64,000 bases of DNA. It comes from Paenibacillus endophyticus. GTDB taxonomy: Bacteria > Bacillota > Bacilli > Paenibacillales > Paenibacillaceae. The stretch spans positions 372,001-436,000 of the forward strand of contig NZ_JACHXW010000001.1 of assembly GCF_014192395.1 (NCBI RefSeq), given 5' to 3'. The number at the start of each line of letters is the position of its first letter. Within the stretch, counting starts at the first letter, position 1. Made by a program: the position numbers and the translations under genes. The notes under the pieces were generated by a model. That model searched no databases and was not told the DNA's origin. It worked only from the letters and a program-made list of their open reading frames with translations. Positions 36,293 to 45,501 of the stretch are shown here, piece after piece.

Positions 36293-36325
36293 GAGCCTGG
36301 TCCCCAGGGACCAGGCTCTTTTTAA
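36293..36325 (+). terminator. Strong terminator behind the SLH remnant
   Basis: GAGCCTGGTCCC and its exact complement GGGACCAGGCTC, then TTTTTAATC. Only the remnant lies before it. Confidence 0.9.
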
Positions 36326-36483
36326 TCAATGAGCCTTTTAACGAGCCTTCTTAACGAGCCTCTGAACAGGGCAGAGACTTACTGCTGCTCCGTGCAATGA
36401 CTTCAAAAAAGGAGAGAGGAGGTGGTAGGATCGTCAATATTAGCTTGTTACGCGATTGCCATAACAATTAAAGGAGGAAAAGC

Positions 36484-38637
36484 ATGTTCGCAAAAAGCAG
36501 AAAAAGTATATGGCTCATTATTTCCCTCGCTTTCGTGATCATTTCCACGCAGCTGTCATTCTCGCCATCCCAGGTTTCCGCCGCTTCAAACTTAGCACTT
36601 AATAAGCCCGTCACGGCAAGCAGTCACACGCAGGTTTATGCGGCTGCCAACGCAACGGATGGGAATCAGGCTACTTATTGGGAGGGGGCAGCAAACAGCT
36701 ATCCGAATGGACTGAGAGTCGATCTTGGCAGCAGCGAGACGGTCAATCAGGTCGTGCTTAAGCTGCCGGTATCGTGGGGCTCACGCACGCAGACGCTATC
36801 GATTCAAAAAAGCGGTGACGATGCGAGCTATACAACAGTCGCAGCATCGGCGGACTACGCCTTTAGCGCAGGCTCGAACACGGTTACGATTAATTTCACA
36901 AGCACAAGCGCGAGATATTGGAAGGTAAACGTGACGGCGAATACCGGAGCGACGGGCGGCCAGATTTCGGAGCTGGAGGTATATGGGCCTTCATCGACGC
37001 CTACACCATCGCCTACTGTTGCCCCGACGGCTGTTCCAACGGCTGCGCCAAATGCGGTATCGGCCTTTGTTCAAACCGCAGCCTCTAGCTACAACAGCCA
37101 ATTCGGCATCCAGCTGGAATCCTCCAGCGAGGGTGGGCAAAATGTCGCTTACGTAGACAACGGCGACTATATCGCATTCAACAACGTCGATTTCGGCAGC
37201 GGCGCATCATCGGTTTCCCTGCGCGTAGCAAGCCAAACGAGCGGCGGCAATATTGAAATTCGGCTGGACAGCGCCACGGGAACGTTGGCGGGAACCTGCG
37301 CCGTAACGGGTACGGGCGGATGGCAGTCCTGGACGACGAAGAACTGCTCTGTAAATACGATAAGCGGAGTGCATCAGCTGTATTTGAAATTTACAGGCGG
37401 AACCGGAAATCTCTTTAATGTACATTGGTTCAAATTCACAGCACCTGCGACTGGCGGCGATGTGGTCGGCAAAATATTCGCAGGCTACCAAGGCTGGTTC
37501 ACTGCTGGGGGCGATGGCTCGCCACTCAACAATTGGACGCATTGGTCCAAAAACAATAACAATCTGTCTCCCAATTCGAACGTAAACGTCGAGATGTATC
37601 CGGATATCAGCGAGTATACGAAGCTGTATCAGACAAATCTCGGCAATCTGGGCAATGGACAGCCTGCCAAGCTATTTTCCTCTTATGACCAGGAAACGGT
37701 CAACAAGCATTTCGAATGGATGCAGACGTACAACATAAGCGGCGCCGCACTGCAAAGATTCGGCGCGGACGCGAGCAGCGCTCCGAACACCTGGAGGCAG
37801 AACCGCGACAGCGTTGCCGTGAAGGTGAAGAACGCAGCGGAGTCGTACGGACGGAAATTTTATGTGATGTACGATATTACGGACCTAAGTCCGACCCAGT
37901 GGGTGAACAACGTCAAAACCGACTTCACGAACAATGTAGTGGGGACGATGAATTTGACTGCATCATCCGCATACGCGAAGCAAGATGGAAAGCCCGTCAT
38001 ATGCATATGGGGAATCGGGTTTACCGATCGTCCCGGTACAGCAGCCGAAGCGGCTGAGCTCATAGGATGGTTCAAAAACCAAGGTTATTACGTCATTGGC
38101 GGTGTTCCTACTCATTGGCGCAACGGGAATGAAGACTCGAAGCCTGGTTTCCTAGACGTATACAAATCACTGGATATGCTATCTCCGTGGTTTGTCGGCA
38201 GATTTAGCCAACTAGCAGGAGCGGATCATTACAAAACGAATCAATGGCAGCCGGATTTTGCTTTTACGCAGGCGAACGGCATTGTTTATCAGCCTGTCAT
38301 CTGGCCTGGCTTTGCGTGGAAGAATATGAAAAACGGGCCGATCAACGAAATTCCTAGGCTGCACGGGGATTTCATGTGGCGCCAGGCTTATAATCTAAAA
38401 AGTCTAGGCGTCAATACGGGGTATATTGCGATGTTCGACGAATATGACGAAGCGACTGCCATTGCCAAAGCGGCGGCAAACAGCTCGATGATCCCGAACA
38501 ACCAATATTTTCTTACCCTTGATGCCGACGGCGTTGCCGTATCGTCTGATTTCTATTTGCGCTTAACCGGCGATATTGCAAGGCTGTTCAGCAATGAAAT
38601 ACCGCTTACCGCGAATCACCCGACCAGCCACCAATAA
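36484..38637 (+). CDS. Secreted GH99-like (GH71/GH99 type) enzyme with two carbohydrate-binding modules
   Basis: A 717-aa exported protein. The signal peptide ends near residue 35 (VSAASN). An F5/8-type discoidin module (CBM32-like, about 36-170) is followed by a Thr/Pro-rich linker (about 172-190), a CBM6-like module (about 195-320) and a catalytic TIM barrel (about 328-690) starting GKIFAGYQGWF. The barrel resembles GH99/GH71-like proteins; GH99 enzymes are endo-alpha-mannosidases/mannanases. The near-C-terminal IAMFDEYDEATAI sits where GH99 has its acidic motif. No lipobox and no SLH, so it is released or held through its modules. AAAGGAGG precedes the ATG. Exact activity uncertain. Confidence 0.75.
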   Translation: MFAKSRKSIWLIISLAFVIISTQLSFSPSQVSAASNLALNKPVTASSHTQVYAAANATDGNQATYWEGAANSYPNGLRVDLGSSETVNQVVLKLPVSWGSRTQTLSIQKSGDDASYTTVAASADYAFSAGSNTVTINFTSTSARYWKVNVTANTGATGGQISELEVYGPSSTPTPSPTVAPTAVPTAAPNAVSAFVQTAASSYNSQFGIQLESSSEGGQNVAYVDNGDYIAFNNVDFGSGASSVSLRVASQTSGGNIEIRLDSATGTLAGTCAVTGTGGWQSWTTKNCSVNTISGVHQLYLKFTGGTGNLFNVHWFKFTAPATGGDVVGKIFAGYQGWFTAGGDGSPLNNWTHWSKNNNNLSPNSNVNVEMYPDISEYTKLYQTNLGNLGNGQPAKLFSSYDQETVNKHFEWMQTYNISGAALQRFGADASSAPNTWRQNRDSVAVKVKNAAESYGRKFYVMYDITDLSPTQWVNNVKTDFTNNVVGTMNLTASSAYAKQDGKPVICIWGIGFTDRPGTAAEAAELIGWFKNQGYYVIGGVPTHWRNGNEDSKPGFLDVYKSLDMLSPWFVGRFSQLAGADHYKTNQWQPDFAFTQANGIVYQPVIWPGFAWKNMKNGPINEIPRLHGDFMWRQAYNLKSLGVNTGYIAMFDEYDEATAIAKAAANSSMIPNNQYFLTLDADGVAVSSDFYLRLTGDIARLFSNEIPLTANHPTSHQ

Positions 38638-38657
38638 ACAGACTCTCGAGTTACATG

Positions 38658-38729
38658 AAAAGGCGTGCCTAACTAAGGCTGTTGCAATGCATTCAATTGC
38701 AGCAGCCTCTAGCAGGAACGCCTTTTTTT
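38658..38729 (+). terminator. Terminator with nested hairpin
   Basis: Outer AAAAGGCGT/ACGCCTTTT and inner GGCTGTTGCAAT/ATTGCAGCAGCC stems, with seven T at the end. Confidence 0.85.
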
Positions 38730-38871
38730 CAAATATATATGAACGTATCTGTTTCACACGATAAAGCATTCTCCTATTTCTACGAGAAGCGGATACCTTC
38801 CTCTTGCAGAGGATGGCGAAGCCGTTTCTTCTTGTATATACTAGTAAGAACTGACGGAGAGGGGCTATTAC

Positions 38872-39528
38872 ATGGGCACGATCAAGCATATCATCTTTGA
38901 TTTTGACGGAACGCTGGCGGACACTTGGCCGGTTATGTATATGGCTGTTGCAGGCGTATTCCGCCGACATGACAGGCGCGAAATATCGATTGAGGATATT
39001 TATGCCGTGGCTGGGCCGACAGAGCTGCAAATTATCGAAACGCATCTTCGCAATCGCGAGCAGGTCAAGGCTGCAGTCAGCGAATTTTTGACGGATTACG
39101 AGCAGCATCACGATGAGCTGGTAGAACGCAGCTCGGCGATTGCGGAGCTGCTGCGCACACTGCGGGAAGCAGGCTTTGGCTTAGCCTTGTTTACTGGGAA
39201 GTCGCGGAGAACGCTTGACATTTCACTCGAAAAGCTGCGCTGGGAAACTGAATTCGACCATATCATTACCGGTGACGACGTCGAGAAGCGCAAGCCTTCC
39301 GCGGAAGGCATTCATCGTATACTGGACAAGCTCGGCTGGTCGCGTGAACATACCATATTCGTTGGCGACAGCAATGATGATATGCTGGCTGGCCAAGAAG
39401 CAGGCATGCGTACCTTCGCAGCGCAGTGGATGTCGATTGTGCAGGACAAGCATTACCTTGTCGAACCGGAGCGCATATTCAGTGACATTGGCGCATTTCA
39501 GGCATTTGTTTTGTCACAAGCTCAATAA
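38872..39528 (+). CDS. HAD-family phosphatase (phosphoglycolate phosphatase-like)
   Basis: A 218-aa haloacid-dehalogenase-type hydrolase. Motif I is DFDGTLADT (nucleophile Asp at residue 10), motif II TGKSRRT, the motif III lysine lies in KRKPSAEG, and motif IV is VGDSNDDML. The helical cap between motifs I and II places it with phosphoglycolate phosphatase/PpaX-like enzymes. Substrate cannot be set from sequence. GAGAGGGG precedes the ATG. It stands alone between terminators. Confidence 0.88.
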   Translation: MGTIKHIIFDFDGTLADTWPVMYMAVAGVFRRHDRREISIEDIYAVAGPTELQIIETHLRNREQVKAAVSEFLTDYEQHHDELVERSSAIAELLRTLREAGFGLALFTGKSRRTLDISLEKLRWETEFDHIITGDDVEKRKPSAEGIHRILDKLGWSREHTIFVGDSNDDMLAGQEAGMRTFAAQWMSIVQDKHYLVEPERIFSDIGAFQAFVLSQAQ

Positions 39529-39627
39529 TTGCAGTTCAGCTTTAGTTGTTCGAGGGTCATGATATGGACAATGAATCATTCCGCTTAAATCGGATTAACC
39601 GCCAATCATATTCCTAACAACAAATGG

Positions 39628-39665
39628 CCAAAGAAGCGTTCCTTCGCGAGGGAACGCTTCTTTGG
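39628..39665 (+). repeat. 15-bp perfect inverted repeat before the germination operon
   Basis: CCAAAGAAGCGTTCC and its exact complement surround an eight-base loop (TTCGCGAG). No T-run follows on either side, so it is a weak terminator at best. It may sit in the ger mRNA leader. Confidence 0.7.
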
Positions 39666-39730
39666 CGTATATAAAGCACGCAGAGGGGGACAATCGTAAG
39701 AGGATAATAGGCATAGAAGGAGAAGCGAGC

Positions 39731-41065
39731 ATGGATTCATTCATACAGGAAATAAGAGATTCACTTGGCGACAATGACGATTTTTTTTTCCAGCAGGAGA
39801 AGATCGGCAGAGCCAGCGTCATCTTAATGGGTTTCATTTCGCTTATTGATTTGACTAGAACGAAAGAAGCGCTTCACGCTAATATGGACAATTGGAAACC
39901 GGATCGAGACGATGCTTCATCCATGATGGAGGCTATCGGAGAAGTTAGGGAAATGGATCTGAGCGAAGCGATCACGATGTTCATGGACGGTAAATTAATT
40001 GTCTTTTTTGAGAGTGAGCGCATATTGGTTTTGGCAGAAGCCTATCCGAGCCTGCTGAATCGCGCGGTGGAATCGCCTACGAACGAGAACGTGCTTCAAG
40101 GGGCAATTAGCTCGTTTATCGAGGATATCGACACCAATATCGGTATGGTTAGGAAACAAATCGTTTCTCGACATGTCAAGGTGAGAAGCTTCTTGGCAGG
40201 CTCTTTGTGCCATAAAAAGCTGTCCCTCGTTTATGATGAGAGCCATGCGGATTCCAAGCTGGTGGCGAAAGTCATTAAACAAATCGAAAGCAGCAGCGAC
40301 AAAGAAATCAATAATTTGCAAAACTTAACGAAAGCACTCGGACTATCCGCATGGTCATCCGTTCCCAAATTCAACACGACCGAATTGCCGGAAGAGGTTG
40401 CAGGCGCCTTGATCAAGGGCAGGGTCATCCTGTTTATTGACCGCATGCCGTTCGGTCTTATATTGCCTAACCTGATCTGGGATATGTTCTCGCTGGAAAA
40501 TGACCGTAATTACCCGCTCCCTCTCATGATCGTTATCCGGCTTCTCCGCGTAGTCGGGGTGCTTACGACGCTGATTGCACCGGGACTCTATGTTGCGCTC
40601 GTAGCGGTAAATCCGGAGGTGCTTCGGATCGAGCTGGCGTTAACGATTGCGCAAAGCCGTGAAGGCGTGCCTTATCCGGCTATCGTGGAGATGATATTCA
40701 TGCTTATCATCCTGGAGCTTATTATCGAAGCGAGCACGAGATTGCCCAAAAGCATCGGACCGACCATCACCATGGTCGGAGGCATTATTCTCGGCCAAGC
40801 GGTCGTAACGGCCAAGCTGGTCAGCAATTTGTTGATTATAATTTTGGCGGCTACGACGATATCGAACTCGACAGTGGTCGGTTTTCAGAACTCGTTGGCC
40901 ATTCGCTTATTTAAATATGTAATCGTCATTATGTCCGCGATGTATGGAGTGCTGGGCTTGCTCGCGGGGCTGGTGCTGATATGCGCTTATCTATCAAGTT
41001 TGAGCACCTTCGGTATTTCCTATTTGAATATAAGCATGAATAAGGGTGAATCGGGAAATGGATAA
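39731..41065 (+). CDS. Spore germination protein, GerA/GerKA family
   Basis: A 444-aa A-subunit of a germinant receptor, acting in the inner spore membrane. It has a soluble N-terminal domain (about 1-240) and a C-terminal membrane domain with several helices (LPNLIWDMFSLENDRNYPL, IAPGLYVALVAVNPE, TRLPKSIGPTITMVGGIILGQAVV). AAGGAG lies eight bases before the chosen ATG. The longer frame starting 69 bases upstream lacks a ribosome binding site. First gene of a complete A-B-C receptor operon. Its germinant is unknown. The paralogue letter (A, B, K) cannot be assigned. Confidence 0.92.
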   Translation: MDSFIQEIRDSLGDNDDFFFQQEKIGRASVILMGFISLIDLTRTKEALHANMDNWKPDRDDASSMMEAIGEVREMDLSEAITMFMDGKLIVFFESERILVLAEAYPSLLNRAVESPTNENVLQGAISSFIEDIDTNIGMVRKQIVSRHVKVRSFLAGSLCHKKLSLVYDESHADSKLVAKVIKQIESSSDKEINNLQNLTKALGLSAWSSVPKFNTTELPEEVAGALIKGRVILFIDRMPFGLILPNLIWDMFSLENDRNYPLPLMIVIRLLRVVGVLTTLIAPGLYVALVAVNPEVLRIELALTIAQSREGVPYPAIVEMIFMLIILELIIEASTRLPKSIGPTITMVGGIILGQAVVTAKLVSNLLIIILAATTISNSTVVGFQNSLAIRLFKYVIVIMSAMYGVLGLLAGLVLICAYLSSLSTFGISYLNISMNKGESGNG

Positions 41066-42137
41066 AAGCTTGCATGTCGTTTTGATGTATGGTTTGACTC
41101 AGCTTGGGTTTATCTTTTTCTTCTACTCCGGAGATATCATTTCCAGTACGACTGAGGGACATTGGTTAGCCATCGTTATAGGTCTCGTGCTCAACTTGGT
41201 TATGGTTTGGCTCTATATGAAAGGGCTTGGTTATTTCCCGAAGCAAGACATTATAAGCATTTATAGTGCGGTAGGAAAGTGGGCGGCCGTATTATTTCTT
41301 CTGCCGCTTGTCTTCTTCCTTTTCATTACCAATATCATCACGATTCGGGCTTTCTCGGAGGTGATTACGCTCGTCTTTCTTGCCAACACGCCTTTATGGG
41401 CGATTATGGCGCTTATCATCACGCTTTCAGGTTATATTGCGCTTAATGGCGTCGAGTCCATCTTTCGAACGGGCGTTTTACTTGCTATATTGTTTCTGCC
41501 AGTCATTTTGTTCACGATCTGCATCTCGTTTCAAAACGTGGACTTCCGCTATTTCTTCCCGGTCATGGACGAAAAGTTTTCTTTTCTGGCCAGGCCTCCC
41601 TATTGGCATAGCTTCGCCGCATTCGCTGGGAGCTTCCTGTTTCTCGGCTTCATACAGCCTTATGTAGCTTACCGTCCCAAATATGTATTAATGACGGTAG
41701 CCGCGCTAGTCCCTTTTTATTTCATTGCGGTGTACGTCCCGCTCTTTACGTTCGGGCAAGCAACAGCCTCGACATTTAAATTTCCCTTTATTGTGCTCAT
41801 GAGCACGATACATATCAACTGGCTGATGTTTGACCGGATTACGATGTTTTTGCTCCTTTGCTTAGTCACCTTCACGATGCTGTTTATTTCGATGGTGCTA
41901 TGGAAGCTCAGCCAGGTTCTGCATCGCTGCTTGCCAAAGGTAAAGCCTAGTTATTTCGTCATTGCGATTGCCGCTGCTAATTTCATAGGCTGCCTGTTTA
42001 TTACAAACTGGGATGAGATTCAATCGCTTGTGATGTGGAACACGATGCTGCGATTTTTTGTGATGGTTGGCATTCCATGCTCCATTTGGCTGCTCGGAAT
42101 TCGTGCTAAAAGGATGATTAAAGATGAGGGCGCTTAA
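41058..42137 (+). CDS. Spore germination permease, GerB/GerKB family
   Basis: A 359-aa B-subunit with about ten predicted membrane helices, of the amino-acid permease-like fold (APC superfamily), thought to bind the germinant. It overlaps the A gene by eight bases and the C gene by 14 bases. An in-frame GTG 12 bases earlier is an alternative start. No strong ribosome binding site is visible, in keeping with coupling to the A gene. Confidence 0.92.
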   Translation: MDKSLHVVLMYGLTQLGFIFFFYSGDIISSTTEGHWLAIVIGLVLNLVMVWLYMKGLGYFPKQDIISIYSAVGKWAAVLFLLPLVFFLFITNIITIRAFSEVITLVFLANTPLWAIMALIITLSGYIALNGVESIFRTGVLLAILFLPVILFTICISFQNVDFRYFFPVMDEKFSFLARPPYWHSFAAFAGSFLFLGFIQPYVAYRPKYVLMTVAALVPFYFIAVYVPLFTFGQATASTFKFPFIVLMSTIHINWLMFDRITMFLLLCLVTFTMLFISMVLWKLSQVLHRCLPKVKPSYFVIAIAAANFIGCLFITNWDEIQSLVMWNTMLRFFVMVGIPCSIWLLGIRAKRMIKDEGA

Positions 42138-43182
42138 GCTGCTGGCCGCTGCGATGATGGTTATTACTCTCAGCGGGTGCTGGGACAATATCGATATTAA
42201 CCACCGCGTATTGCCAGTCGTGATGGGCGTATCCAAGCATGACGGCGAATACTTAATTTATTTGCAAATTCCCGAACCGATGCAGAACACGACGCAGATC
42301 AAAATCGTGAAGGGAAAAGGCAGCACGATTAATCATGCCGTGGATGATATTAGCGCCAATCTGGAGGATCGTGTCGATTTGCTCCATGTCAAAGTCATCG
42401 TGCTGGATAAAAAATATGCAGAAGCAGGCTTAGAGGATACTATTTCCGACTTTATGAGAGGCAGAGATGTTTCCCCCAAGACACTTGTGACGATCTGCGA
42501 TGAGGATATGGACCATTTTTTTTCTTTGGTCAAAAAGAAAATGGGTCCCAAAGGGACAACATTGTATGATTTTTTTGAAAAAAACGCAGGCTGGAACCCG
42601 CAAATTGCGCTAACGAGGGTTTGGGAGGTTTACCGCAGCATTCACTCGTATACGCGCGACGTAGCGGTTCCGATCATACGATCTGGAGATACCACAGTCG
42701 TTCAGCACATCGGCTCCGCCGTTATTAGAAAAGGCAAAATGGTCAGTCAGATTAATTCGGAGGAGACGCTGCTCTTTAACGCTTTTCAACGCGAGAGTAC
42801 ACAAGGGAAAATAGAAGTCATGCATCACGCCAGTGTCCTTGTGATCGGCAATTCGCTTGAGGTGCATAGTCAAATGGATGGCCAGACTCCGATCCTCAGA
42901 TGCAAGCTCAAGCTAAAGGTCGTTATATTGGAAACGAAGGAGCATCCTACAAGCGACATGATCATGAAAGAGCTTAACGAAGGACTAACTCATCAGTTCA
43001 ATCATATGTTTGCTAGGCTTCAAGGCAGCGGAGCGGATATTCTAGGGACAGGGCAATACTTCCGCAGCAAAATTCCACGATCAGAGCTGAAGGATTGGCG
43101 TACGGCGTTTTATCCCAAGCTGAAGCTTGACCTGCAAGTGCAGACAATTATTGAGAATACGGGATTTCTCGAGCTAAGCTGA
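42124..43182 (+). CDS. Spore germination lipoprotein, GerC/GerKC family
   Basis: A 352-aa C-subunit, a lipoprotein with lipobox TLSGC (Cys19) followed by WDNIDINHR, the typical Ger(x)C start. Three mixed alpha/beta domains follow. It lies on the outer face of the inner spore membrane with the A and B subunits. The C-terminus is 13 bases from the convergent MOSC gene. Confidence 0.93.
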   Translation: MRALKLLAAAMMVITLSGCWDNIDINHRVLPVVMGVSKHDGEYLIYLQIPEPMQNTTQIKIVKGKGSTINHAVDDISANLEDRVDLLHVKVIVLDKKYAEAGLEDTISDFMRGRDVSPKTLVTICDEDMDHFFSLVKKKMGPKGTTLYDFFEKNAGWNPQIALTRVWEVYRSIHSYTRDVAVPIIRSGDTTVVQHIGSAVIRKGKMVSQINSEETLLFNAFQRESTQGKIEVMHHASVLVIGNSLEVHSQMDGQTPILRCKLKLKVVILETKEHPTSDMIMKELNEGLTHQFNHMFARLQGSGADILGTGQYFRSKIPRSELKDWRTAFYPKLKLDLQVQTIIENTGFLELS

Positions 43183-43195
43183 TGCGGGATGCCTG

Positions 43196-43894
43196 TCATT
43201 TGCCGTTCAGTCTGGCCGAGCTGTCCGTAAGCTGCCCAGCTTTGCGCTTTGTGAATGTTTTCCTCCAGCTTGCGGATAGTGCGGAATTTGCAAGCAGTTG
43301 ATCAATGCCTTCGTTATTTTGCTTGTCCATGTGCATGATGCGGTTCGCGAATGATACCGTTAGGGAAGCGTCTGGATGGCGTTCGATTAAGGTAAGCTCT
43401 GCTTGATTCGGTACGAAGCCTTCTTGAAGCACGCGGAAATAATAACCGGTGAAACCTGTCGTTTGAACCAAAAGCGGGAGAGTGGGCATATTAAATTTAA
43501 TGGAAAGCTTGAAGCAGGGCTGCCTAGGCTGGCTCACTTGGACGATCGCATCGCCTAATCGGAAAATGTCTCCTATGCATAATTGGGATTCAAGCATGCC
43601 CTTTGTTGTGAGATTCTCGCCAAAAGCTCCTGGGCTCAGCTGGGCTCCGAGCTCGCTCTCCCAATATGCATAATGCTCGATGGGATATACGCAGACTGCT
43701 TTGTCCGTACCGCCATGATGCTCCAAATCCGCTTGTCCGTCCCCCTCGAAGTTCAGCTTTGATAAAAAGGCATGGTGAAGGACGGGGTGTTTGTAGATGG
43801 CTGTCCGGACATCTTTATTTTTATGCTCCACGACAATAGGTTGGCCTACATTTAACGATAGAATGGCAGCTGTATCGGCGAGCGTTGATTGCAT
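43196..43894 (-). CDS. MOSC-domain protein (YiiM-like)
   Basis: A 232-aa protein with a MOSC core (residues about 10-165). It contains the GGTDKAVCVYPIEHY segment, FGENLTTKGM, the IGDIFRLGDAIVQVSQPRQPC motif with the conserved Cys, and a short C-terminal helical extension as in YiiM. Such enzymes use a molybdenum cofactor to reduce N-hydroxylated compounds such as hydroxylaminopurine. AGGAGGG precedes the ATG. Divergent from a LysR gene, which may regulate it. Confidence 0.88.
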   Translation of the reverse strand: MQSTLADTAAILSLNVGQPIVVEHKNKDVRTAIYKHPVLHHAFLSKLNFEGDGQADLEHHGGTDKAVCVYPIEHYAYWESELGAQLSPGAFGENLTTKGMLESQLCIGDIFRLGDAIVQVSQPRQPCFKLSIKFNMPTLPLLVQTTGFTGYYFRVLQEGFVPNQAELTLIERHPDASLTVSFANRIMHMDKQNNEGIDQLLANSALSASWRKTFTKRKAGQLTDSSARLNGK

Positions 43895-43910
43895 CGAATT
43901 CCCTCCTGCG

Positions 43911-43920
43911 ATAACGTTAT
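43911..43920. promoter_or_regulatory. Small palindrome in the MOSC/LysR divergent region
   Basis: ATAACGTTAT is perfectly symmetric. The run GATAACG-TTATAGG resembles GATAACGATAGG at 45337-45348 upstream of the thioredoxin-like gene. Possible LysR-type binding sites; weak evidence. Confidence 0.3.
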
Positions 43921-44007
43921 AGGTTGATTTTTTCTCTCGAACATAGTATCGTTCATGTCAAAATCGAGATGCCAGATCTTAATAACAATCGGGAGCTGAC
44001 GAGAGAC

Positions 44008-44898
44008 GTGGACTTGAAGCAATTAGAATATTTCATGGGCGTATGCAAGGAATTGCATTTCACAAGAGCCGCAGAGAAGCTGGGAATCTCGCAGCCTTCA
44101 CTGAGCCAGCAAATTCGCATTCTTGAGCATGAAATGGGGTTGCCCTTATTTGATCGGATCGGCAAAAAAACAGTCATTACCGAAGCCGGCCATATCCTTC
44201 TGAAGCACTGCTATAATCTGTTCCATGAGCTCGATCAGGCACGTTTGGCAATCGGTGAGCTTCAAGGATTGAAAAGAGGATTGTTGAAAATCGGCGCGCT
44301 GCATTCCGTCATGAACCGCTTGCTGCCGCCTGCCATTATGGCTTTCCACCGCAGCTATCCGCAGGTCGAACTCGTGCTCTCTGGTCTTCGTCATGGAGAA
44401 ATTATCGACAAGCTGCTGCATAATGAGCTGGATTTGGGCATCATTTATTATCCGGTATCCCATGAAGAACTGCAAATGACCTATCTGTACGAAGAGAGGC
44501 TCGCCCTTGTCGTTCCCAAAGCACATGCGCTGGCAAGCTTGCGGGAAGCGAAGCTGGAGGATCTTGCCGACATTCCGATGGTGTCTCTGCAGCAAGCCTA
44601 TTATCTTAGGCAGTACCTGGACCAGCTATTCAGGCAAAATCATATGGTAACTCGAATCGTCATGGAGCTGAACACGTTTGACAGCTTGATCAGCATGGTG
44701 AGCGAAGGGGCGGGAGCGGCTATTCTGCCCTCCTCCTATTTGAACCAGCTGAACCAAAACGCTATCCGAACGATTCCCCTCGCGGAGCCGTCAATGACGG
44801 TAAAGATCGGAATTGCTCACCGGCGCAACAAATATTTATGCACAGCGAGCAAGGTGTTTATGGAACAGATCTCATCTACAGCGATCGCAGCGATATAA
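44008..44898 (+). CDS. LysR-family transcriptional regulator
   Basis: A 296-aa regulator beginning MDLKQLEYFMGVCKELHF, the standard LysR head, with HTH (TRAAEKLGISQPSLSQQIRI) at residues 17-36 and a two-lobed effector domain from about 90 on. GTG was chosen because it gives the family-typical N-terminus. In-frame ATG and TTG codons upstream would add 13-28 unusual residues. Divergent from the MOSC gene; candidate regulator of it and of the thioredoxin-like gene. Confidence 0.9.
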   Translation: MDLKQLEYFMGVCKELHFTRAAEKLGISQPSLSQQIRILEHEMGLPLFDRIGKKTVITEAGHILLKHCYNLFHELDQARLAIGELQGLKRGLLKIGALHSVMNRLLPPAIMAFHRSYPQVELVLSGLRHGEIIDKLLHNELDLGIIYYPVSHEELQMTYLYEERLALVVPKAHALASLREAKLEDLADIPMVSLQQAYYLRQYLDQLFRQNHMVTRIVMELNTFDSLISMVSEGAGAAILPSSYLNQLNQNAIRTIPLAEPSMTVKIGIAHRRNKYLCTASKVFMEQISSTAIAAI

Positions 44899-44903
44899 AC
44901 AGT

Positions 44904-44944
44904 GGCAGCCAAGGACGTTATCGGTCCGAGGCTGCCGTTTATAT
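44904..44944. terminator. Terminator between LysR and thioredoxin-like genes
   Basis: GGCAGCC/GGCTGCC with inner GGAC/GTCC, then GTTTATA on the + strand and ACTGTTTATA on the - strand. Probably serves both convergent genes. Confidence 0.65.
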
Positions 44945-44997
44945 GTTAAGCAAGCTATGCAGCTAAAAGATGGTCATCAGGCTCGCCTATGCTGCGA

Positions 44998-45237
44998 TTA
45001 GCCTTTTTTAACGTCCTCCATGCTAGCACCGAAGTTGATATGGTATACGATGCCATCAATGACGACTGCGGGCACGGATTTAACGCCTGCTACCTCCGCT
45101 TCGCGGATGCGATCCGGCTGCGTGCCTAGATGAACGATTTCAGGCTGAACTTTATTCACATCCAAGTAGCTGAGAAAGGTTTGCTCGGCTTCGATGCAAA
45201 CGGGACATCCTGCGTGATAAAAAGTTGCTTTTGACAT
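44998..45237 (-). CDS. Thioredoxin/glutaredoxin-like protein
   Basis: A 79-aa minimal thioredoxin-fold protein with redox motif CPVC (C11, C14) near the N-terminus and the cis-Pro in VKSVPAVVIDG. It is short for a thioredoxin and closer in size to glutaredoxin-like proteins. AGGAGAGG precedes the ATG. A 17-bp palindrome lies about 110 bases upstream. Partner unknown. Confidence 0.85.
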   Translation of the reverse strand: MSKATFYHAGCPVCIEAEQTFLSYLDVNKVQPEIVHLGTQPDRIREAEVAGVKSVPAVVIDGIVYHINFGASMEDVKKG

Positions 45238-45343
45238 AATAGAACCTCTCCTTTTGTTTGTGTGTATGTTGTTGCAGCGCTGCTACATGTCTGATTATAT
45301 AGCGATGCAAAAGCGACAACAATTCCTAATATCGTATGATAAC

Positions 45344-45360
45344 GATAGGCTGAGCCTATC
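45344..45360. promoter_or_regulatory. Palindrome upstream of the thioredoxin-like gene
   Basis: GATAGGCT, one central base and AGCCTATC. Symmetric enough for a dimeric regulator; also could be a small hairpin. Confidence 0.35.
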
Positions 45361-45501
45361 ATTCGCAAGGAGAGGGAGAAGGCGAAGCTGACTTTGTAAC
45401 GTAATGGCTAATAATAGGACAGAAAGTTTAAGGATGCCTCATTTGGAACGCTTCATCATTCGCTTACACTATACGTGATACAAAAAAGGGATGGTGAGGG
45501 C

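Noticed and set aside
39572..39613. Sigma-G-like boxes (TGAATC and CATATT) before the ger operon
   Set aside because: Spacing of 29 bases is far from the 17-18 needed.
39662..39730. Longer start for the germination A-subunit
   Set aside because: Begins inside the palindrome with no ribosome binding site; the family N-terminus starts at the later ATG with AAGGAG.
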